Shown: one piece after another, positions 8,279 to 12,931 of the stretch
Position numbering within the stretch: position 1 is the stretch's first letter
How the letters are laid out: each line of letters opens with the position of its first letter
DNA from: an uncultured Acetatifactor sp.
GTDB lineage: Bacteria > Bacillota > Clostridia > Lachnospirales > Lachnospiraceae
DNA length: 12,931 bases
Direction: 5' to 3'
Assembly (NCBI GenBank): GCA_947644185.1
Contig: CANRZC010000030.1
Location: forward strand, 1 to 12,931
Made by a program: the position numbers and the translations under genes
Notes under the pieces: model-generated
Database searches by the model: none
What the model saw: the letters and a program-made list of their open reading frames with translations, nothing else
Told to the model about the DNA's origin: nothing

Positions 8279-10603
8279 TTAGCGAAAGAGCTTTGGCAGG
8301 AAATCCTTGGCGCAGTGTCTCCAGAAGGTCCAATCGTGGTATCCATATCCCTCAAAGACTACGATGGGTACCCCTGCTGCCAGGACGGTCTCCTCATTCT
8401 TCTTCGTGCTCTCATAGCTCCACTCCTGCATCCCACAGGCCACGAAAAGCATTGCAAACCTTCTGGCAAATTCTTCCGGATCCAGGAGAATAGAACTGTA
8501 GTCCACCTCTCCATTCTGGATGGTCAGGCCCCCTGAGAAAATGCCTGCATAGCGGAAGAACTCTGGATGGGCAAAGACACATTTCTGGGTCTGCATACCG
8601 CCCATGGACAGTCCTGCCATGGCCCTGTGTTCCTTGTCAGCAATGGTCCTGTAAGTCCTGTCGATAAAGGGAATACCGCTGCTTATCAGCTCCTCTGCAA
8701 AGGCGCTCATGGCCGGATGATAAGCCCCGCTGTCCGGGAAGGCATAGCCCGTATTCATGACCACAATCATTTCTTCCATCTGTCCTGCTGCAATGAGATT
8801 GTCCGCCAGATTGGCAAGCTTACCCTGCCAGATCCATCCCGCTTCATTCTCCCCTCCTCCATGCTGCAGATAAAGCACAGGATATCTGCGATCAGGCTCC
8901 TTCTCATAGGAAGCTGGGGTGTATACATAGCACAGCTTTGTGCGTTCTGTCTCCTCTGACTTGTAATAGTTTAGATGCACGGTTCCGTGAGGATTCTGCC
9001 GTATTTTGTACGCTTCAAAATCCTCCTCCGGCATTTCCAGGTAATTGATGGCCCGAAAACCGCCGTAACCCACAGGCGCATTGCTGTCCAGAACATCCAC
9101 ACCATTTACCTTAATGCCATAATAGTGGAATCCTTTCTCGATTCCTGTCACTTCGCAGGTCCACCAATCCTCTTCTGCCGGTTTCAAGGCAAAACAGCCC
9201 ATACCCCAGATATCTGTCTCCACGGTTTTAGCACCCTTTGCCCGGATCCAGAATCTAGCCTTTCCCTCTTTGACATCTACAACTTCTGCGCCGCAGTGCT
9301 CGTCCTTGTATTTTCCTGCAGGTCTGCCCTTCTCGTCAAAGGCATGGACCAATCCTTTATAAATAGGGTCGAACATCAAAATATGCTCTGCGAAAGTCTG
9401 GCGGTCCAGCTGCTCTTGGTCCAAAGACATCTCCTCATAGCAAAAATCTGCCTCCTGCCCCTTGTCCACATCCCCCTTGCCTCTAAAAATCAGCTCCGCA
9501 AAATCCCGCAGACTATTTCGCCACACATGCCATTCATGATAGCCGGGATAGCATCTCTGGCCTCCTGCCACTCCCAGCGCCTGGAAGCGGTCCGTGTATG
9601 CTTTCTGGGCCTGGTCCAGCCCCTTCTCCCCAGCTCCAGCTGTCATCAGCACTGTCTCCATGGGATATTCCTTATGTCTGCTTAAGATCTGCTCTGCCTC
9701 CCCATCTCTCATGCCGGAGAACACACCTAGATGGGCAAACAGCTCCTGGAAGCGTGCCACAAATTGGGTGGCCTGGGCGGAACCCAGGGAGAGCCCTGCC
9801 ATAGCTCTGTTGCTTCTGCCCTTTGCTGTACGATAGTGGTTCTCAATAAAGGGAATCACATTTTCTTTGATCTCTCTGCCGAAATCCCCGGGGAAGAAGA
9901 CAGGATCTTCATCTTTCAGGAAGGCGTAGCCGCTGCACATGACCACAATCATTTCCTTGGCCTTTCCCTCCGCAATGAGATTGTCCAGGATGAAGTTCAG
10001 CTTTCCATTCCAGATCCACCCTGTCTCGTCCTCACCCACGCCGTGCTGTACATAGAGTACCGGATACTTTTGTCCAGGTTCGCTGTCATAGGAAGGCGGG
10101 GTGTACACATAGCATTTTTTAACATGCCCATTCACACTTGACACATAGGTGCGTATCTGCACATCTCCGTGGGGCACATCCTTTAGGAACCAGAAATCCT
10201 CCCCCTCCCTGGGCACCTCGAAAAAGTTAGTGGCCCCAAAGCACCCGTAGGCCACAGGCGCCACAGGGTTGGTCACCTGGACACCGTCCACATACCAGAA
10301 GTGATAGTGGAATCCAGGGGCAATGCCAGATACAGTCTTAGAGAAATTCCCATCCTGGTCTCTGTCCAGCAGGATTCTCTCTCTTCCCATGCTTCCCCCT
10401 ACGCCAGCCACTTCCACAGTCTGTGCTGTGGGTGCGTGCATGGTAAATGTTACGTCTCCGTTGTCCTCCAATCTGACTCCCCAGATGTCATCCTTATATT
10501 TCAAAGCGGTTTTTCCATCTTTTTCCTCCATGTAAGCTGTTCTGTAGATGGGATCGAAAAATAATGGATGCATTGTCAATGCTTGATTTTGTTTTGTGTG
10601 CAT
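8279..10603 (-). CDS. Tandem double CE1-like esterase with two accessory beta-sandwich domains (putative feruloyl/acetyl xylan esterase)
   Basis: The product is 774 residues with two full units. Unit 1 (about residues 1-375) has an N-terminal E-set/CBM48-like domain (~40-135) and an esterase-D type alpha/beta-hydrolase (~145-375) with nucleophile Ser272 in 'AGLSLGS' and His356 in 'GYHEW'. Unit 2 (about 405-774) repeats the order, with Ser666 in 'AGLSMGG' and His756 in 'GYHDW'. Each begins with a similar motif ('LFFDPIY', 'LMFDPIY'). Both catalytic sets look intact. There is no signal peptide, so it should act in the cytoplasm on imported esterified oligosaccharides. CE1-like enzymes with such N-terminal domains include feruloyl and acetyl xylan esterases; which activity each unit has cannot be told here. 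The GH51 gene follows after 81 nt. The usual form is a single unit, as in the paralogue at 3760-4920. Confidence 0.9.
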   Translation of the reverse strand: MHTKQNQALTMHPLFFDPIYRTAYMEEKDGKTALKYKDDIWGVRLEDNGDVTFTMHAPTAQTVEVAGVGGSMGRERILLDRDQDGNFSKTVSGIAPGFHYHFWYVDGVQVTNPVAPVAYGCFGATNFFEVPREGEDFWFLKDVPHGDVQIRTYVSSVNGHVKKCYVYTPPSYDSEPGQKYPVLYVQHGVGEDETGWIWNGKLNFILDNLIAEGKAKEMIVVMCSGYAFLKDEDPVFFPGDFGREIKENVIPFIENHYRTAKGRSNRAMAGLSLGSAQATQFVARFQELFAHLGVFSGMRDGEAEQILSRHKEYPMETVLMTAGAGEKGLDQAQKAYTDRFQALGVAGGQRCYPGYHEWHVWRNSLRDFAELIFRGKGDVDKGQEADFCYEEMSLDQEQLDRQTFAEHILMFDPIYKGLVHAFDEKGRPAGKYKDEHCGAEVVDVKEGKARFWIRAKGAKTVETDIWGMGCFALKPAEEDWWTCEVTGIEKGFHYYGIKVNGVDVLDSNAPVGYGGFRAINYLEMPEEDFEAYKIRQNPHGTVHLNYYKSEETERTKLCYVYTPASYEKEPDRRYPVLYLQHGGGENEAGWIWQGKLANLADNLIAAGQMEEMIVVMNTGYAFPDSGAYHPAMSAFAEELISSGIPFIDRTYRTIADKEHRAMAGLSMGGMQTQKCVFAHPEFFRYAGIFSGGLTIQNGEVDYSSILLDPEEFARRFAMLFVACGMQEWSYESTKKNEETVLAAGVPIVVFEGYGYHDWTFWRHCAKDFLPKLFR

Positions 10604-10609
10604 AAAAAA

Positions 10610-10615
10610 CCTCCT
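10610..10615 (-). promoter_or_regulatory. Ribosome binding site of the tandem esterase
   Basis: A perfect AGGAGG, six T residues before the ATG at 10603. It fixes this start over an in-frame upstream ATG at 10678, whose extra 25 residues would be encoded by the repeat region and match nothing in the paralogue. Confidence 0.85.
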
Positions 10616-10618
10616 ATT

Positions 10619-10636
10619 CCAGTTCCGCAGAGCTCC
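10619..10636. repeat. 18-bp direct repeat, copy A
   Basis: CCAGTTCCGCAGAGCTCC on the plus strand; identical to copy B 107 bp away. It lies directly upstream (in transcription) of the ribosome binding site of the tandem esterase gene. Confidence 0.9.
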
Positions 10637-10716
10637 TGCCGGTACCCTCCCCTGGAAGAATTTCTGGCCGCAAAACATGCGTCCATAAATCCTTCCGGCA
10701 CCGTCATGAGCTCTGC
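10627..10716. repeat. 90-bp element bounded by terminal inverted repeats (REP/MITE-like)
   Basis: On the plus strand the left end reads GCAGAGCTC then, after one base, TGCCGG; the right end reads CCGGCA, a 7-base interruption, then GAGCTCTGC. The outer 9-bp and inner 6-bp arms are both perfectly complementary. The interior can also fold (a GGAAGGATTT/AAATTCTTCC stem and a smaller CGCA/TGCG stem). It codes for no protein of its own. A palindromic repeat or non-autonomous element is possible, but only one is seen in the window. Confidence 0.5.
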
Positions 10717-10725
10717 TGTTTTTGT

Positions 10726-10743
10726 CCAGTTCCGCAGAGCTCC
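10726..10743. repeat. 18-bp direct repeat, copy B
   Basis: Identical to copy A. It lies 13 nt after the stop codon of the GH39-GH43 gene. This copy extends into its own inverted repeat (10728-10749), with arms AGTTCCG and CGGAACT around an 8-nt loop. Confidence 0.9.
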
Positions 10744-10755
10744 GGAACTACTATA

Positions 10756-12931
10756 CTATCTCTCTCGATACACAAACTGGCTGAATACAGCGCTTCCACC
10801 AGGTTCTTTCGTGGAGTACACGGTCAGGCCAAAGCGGCAGCCGCAGAAATGCTCCATGCTGAACCGAAGCTTGTGCTCTGGTCCAATTTTCTGCCAAAGG
10901 CTCCAGAAGCTCTTGTCCTTATAATAGAAGGAGCATACATCCTTTCCCCTGGAAAAGTCTGCTTCCAGCTTCAAGATATAGGGCTTTTCTTCCACCGGTA
11001 TGGCGGCCCATTCCTCCTCCGGCTTATTCTCTGGAGGCATCTTTCGGAATTCTCCCGGCTCCACAGTCCGCACCACCATGAAAAGTGCCCCGTTCCTGCG
11101 GGTCAGTCCCACGAATCCAAAGCATGACTGCAGGGAACACAGTCCTGCGAAATCCCCCTCCTGTAATCCGCTGCCATCAATGGTGACCTCTGCGGCACAG
11201 CCTGGCATGAGCATTCTCTGGGTCAGGGTATTCCTTGCCTGCAGCAGGGATGTACATACCTTGTCCGTGGCAACCTGCCATGTCCCAGCGCCTTTGTCAT
11301 GGCAGATCAAGGACCAGTCAGGCTCATGATTGAATTCCCAGTGGGTTTTCAGTTCCCCTTTAAAGTCATCGCTGCCCACCAGCGGTGCATAGACGTATCC
11401 CGGTCTTGTACTCTCAATGGGGAAATCCTGGGGAATCTTCCCCTGGTCTCCAAAGACAGGATAGTCATCCTTCCATGTCACAGGCATGAGATAGGGCACC
11501 CGTCCCACTGCCCCGCTGTCCTGGAACTGGATTGCATACCATTTCCCCTCTGGGGTATCTATAATAGGGCCCTGGGCCACGCCTCTGTTAGGCAACCCCA
11601 GATCGTCGTCCAGCACATCTTTCCCTGTAAATTCTCCTTCCAGGGAATCCGCCACAAAGCAGCTTTCTGTCCTTCTCCACATATCCGGTCTGGAATGAAT
11701 CAGGAAGAGATAATATTTCCCGTTAATCTTGTACAGATGGCTGCCCTCATACCCCAGGTGCGGATTGTCCTTGTCGTTTACAATGAGACGATGGAGCCCT
11801 CCCTCCAGAGGAGCACTCAAGTCCTCCTTCAGCTGTGTCAGCCAGATTTCCCGGTTCCCGTAGACAATGTAAACCTTGCCGTCATCGTCGAAAAGCAGGG
11901 AACAGTCATGGAAAAATCCTTCTATATAATGCTTCTCCCAGGGTCCCTCCGGCTGGGAGGCTGTGTAGAGATAGGTCTTGTGGGTGTCATTGGCCACAAA
12001 GCACACATAGTAGGTGCCATTGTGATACCGCAGAGACGCTGCCCACATACCCTTGCCATAGATATTTTCCTCTCCTGTAAGTGTCTGTCCTTCGGTGCTG
12101 TCCAGCTTGTCGTATACGTAAGTAAGATGCTCCCAGTTTCTCAAATCATAAGATCGCAGAATCTCACATCCCGGCATAAAGTGCATGGTAGTGCTCACCA
12201 TGTAATAGGTATCATCCACTCGAATTGCATCCGGATCCGGATAGTCCAGTCTGGTGATAGGATTGATGGAGGGATACTGGGTGGCACGCCCGTAAGAATA
12301 CCCTCTGTCCGACACAATCTCTCCTGGCTTCCACTGGAAGTAAATCACACTGTTTTCCTCCACAGGAAAAGAAATCTCCAGCTTATCATTTTTCGGTTTT
12401 ACCCGCCTGGTCTCCACAAAGGGATAAGCCGCACTTTGCAGCAGCTTACATTCCTCCGCAGTCAGATTGGCCGGTTCTCCCATGTCATGCCATACCTTCA
12501 GCGGATTGCAGTGAGCCTCGTCCACCGTTTGGGTCAATAGGCATCCTTCCTGCTGTTTTGTCATCTCCAGGGTCAACAGATACTTTTCTCCAGTCCGCCT
12601 GCCTACCACATTCCACACGACACCGCGATAGCTGCCGTCATCCATACTCATCACTACGGCATTGTCGTTTTTCAGGATGCAATGTCCCTTTCCCTCCTTT
12701 AGCTTTTTAAAGAAAGCAAAGCTCCAGAAGGTTGGTTTGGGGATACAGCCATTTGCCACCAAGCCAAAGCCTCCGTGGAATGGTGTAAAGGGAACTCCCT
12801 GCTCCTCGAACACATCTCCGAAGATCCAGTAGGAATAGGATTCATTGTCCTCCCCCAGCCGGGATAATTGATGGGCTATGTAGGCCGCGTTCTGGTTGGT
12901 ATCATGGATAGGGGCATTGGGAATATGTTTC
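10756..12931 (-). CDS. GH39-GH43 fusion glycosidase (beta-xylosidase / arabinofuranosidase type), 5' end outside the window
   Basis: The frame is open from the window edge to a TAG at 10758-10756 and gives 724 residues. The first ~200 residues are the C-terminal part of a GH39 beta-xylosidase: 'PIHDTNQNAAY', 'SYSYWIFGDVFEEQG' and 'HGGFGL...IPKPTFW' are family hallmarks, followed by the GH39 beta-sandwich ('NPLKVWHDMGEPANLT'). The GH39 catalytic glutamates lie upstream, outside the window. A full GH43 five-bladed propeller follows at about residues 220-500, with the base Asp232 in 'YPDPDAI', pKa-modulating Asp342 in 'HDCSLLFDDDG' and acid Glu395 in 'GYEGSHLYK'. Residues ~510-724 look like the GH43 C-terminal concanavalin-like domain. 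The likely role is hydrolysis of xylo-oligosaccharides and arabinosyl branches. A GTG at 12813 is not the start, because conserved GH39 sequence continues upstream of it. Exact substrate specificity is inferred; the family assignments are strong. Confidence 0.92.
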   Translation of the reverse strand, partial: KHIPNAPIHDTNQNAAYIAHQLSRLGEDNESYSYWIFGDVFEEQGVPFTPFHGGFGLVANGCIPKPTFWSFAFFKKLKEGKGHCILKNDNAVVMSMDDGSYRGVVWNVVGRRTGEKYLLTLEMTKQQEGCLLTQTVDEAHCNPLKVWHDMGEPANLTAEECKLLQSAAYPFVETRRVKPKNDKLEISFPVEENSVIYFQWKPGEIVSDRGYSYGRATQYPSINPITRLDYPDPDAIRVDDTYYMVSTTMHFMPGCEILRSYDLRNWEHLTYVYDKLDSTEGQTLTGEENIYGKGMWAASLRYHNGTYYVCFVANDTHKTYLYTASQPEGPWEKHYIEGFFHDCSLLFDDDGKVYIVYGNREIWLTQLKEDLSAPLEGGLHRLIVNDKDNPHLGYEGSHLYKINGKYYLFLIHSRPDMWRRTESCFVADSLEGEFTGKDVLDDDLGLPNRGVAQGPIIDTPEGKWYAIQFQDSGAVGRVPYLMPVTWKDDYPVFGDQGKIPQDFPIESTRPGYVYAPLVGSDDFKGELKTHWEFNHEPDWSLICHDKGAGTWQVATDKVCTSLLQARNTLTQRMLMPGCAAEVTIDGSGLQEGDFAGLCSLQSCFGFVGLTRRNGALFMVVRTVEPGEFRKMPPENKPEEEWAAIPVEEKPYILKLEADFSRGKDVCSFYYKDKSFWSLWQKIGPEHKLRFSMEHFCGCRFGLTVYSTKEPGGSAVFSQFVYRER

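Larger units (their letters stand above)
10604..10755 (-). other. Repeat-rich 152-nt intergenic region with alternative RNA hairpins
   Basis: This gap separates the GH39-GH43 stop from the tandem esterase start and is longer and more ordered than the other gaps here. It holds two direct copies of an 18-bp sequence and one inverted copy of its 9-bp core. In the transcript, the inverted core at 10716-10708 can pair with either the upstream copy (10742-10734) or the downstream copy (10635-10627). The downstream copy lies 11 nt from the AGGAGG of the next gene. A further stem between them pairs GGAAGGATTT with AAATTCTTCC, with one G-T wobble. No T-run follows any stem, so this is not a normal intrinsic terminator. 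Possible roles are mRNA processing or stability, translational control, or a remnant repeat element; the sequence does not decide between these. Confidence 0.6.

Noticed and set aside
10604..10678. 25-codon N-terminal extension of the tandem esterase
   Set aside because: It is read through the repeat region, is absent in the paralogue, and ATG 10603 has AGGAGG at ideal spacing.
10708..10742. Intrinsic terminator after the GH39-GH43 gene
   Set aside because: A 9-bp stem exists, but the transcript continues with ATGACGG rather than a run of T, so it lacks the terminator signature.
11299..12540. A long plus-strand open frame of 413 codons
   Set aside because: It lies wholly opposite the GH39-GH43 gene, whose domains and catalytic residues are clear; its translation shows no recognisable motif and it has no good ribosome site.
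1..12931. CRISPR arrays, tRNA or rRNA genes, transposase genes
   Set aside because: Looked for on both strands; there are no regularly spaced repeats, no cloverleaf or rRNA-like segments and no transposase-like translation.

Overview
The window is one co-directional block of carbohydrate-active enzyme genes, all read from the minus strand, so transcription runs from high to low coordinates. The organism looks like a gut-type Firmicute, most probably a Lachnospiraceae-like Clostridia. The reasons are strong AGGAGG-type ribosome binding sites, near-balanced GC, short gene gaps, and protein families typical of that group (cytoplasmic GH39, GH43 and GH51 enzymes and CE1-like esterases without signal peptides). 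The genus cannot be fixed from the sequence alone.

In transcription order the layout is: (1) 12931-10756, the 3' part of a large gene joining the end of a GH39 beta-xylosidase to a complete GH43 enzyme with a C-terminal beta-sandwich; its 5' end lies outside the window. (2) A 152-nt gap rich in direct and inverted repeats. (3) 10603-8279, a 774-residue protein with two complete [accessory beta-sandwich + CE1-like esterase] units in tandem. (4) 8197-6590, a GH51 alpha-L-arabinofuranosidase. (5) 6508-4982, a type-B carboxylesterase. (6) 4920-3760, a single-unit version of the same accessory-domain CE1-like esterase. (7) about 3702-2293, a MATE-family exporter. (8) 2227-830, a second GH43 enzyme with a CBM6-like C-terminal domain. 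(9) 812-1, a further CE1-like esterase that runs off the left edge. Gaps are 17 to about 152 nt and no clear terminator was seen, so one or a few transcripts are likely.

Together the genes describe intracellular breakdown of decorated arabinoxylan oligosaccharides: esterases remove acyl groups (feruloyl, coumaroyl or acetyl), GH51 and GH43 remove arabinose, and GH39/GH43 release xylose. No sugar importer, regulator or secreted xylanase is in the window. The most notable points are the GH39-GH43 fusion, the tandem double esterase and its mosaic relation to the single-unit paralogue, five serine-esterase domains in one cluster, a multidrug-type exporter among the catabolic genes, and the repeat-built gap in which one sequence can pair with either of two partners, one of them next to a ribosome binding site.
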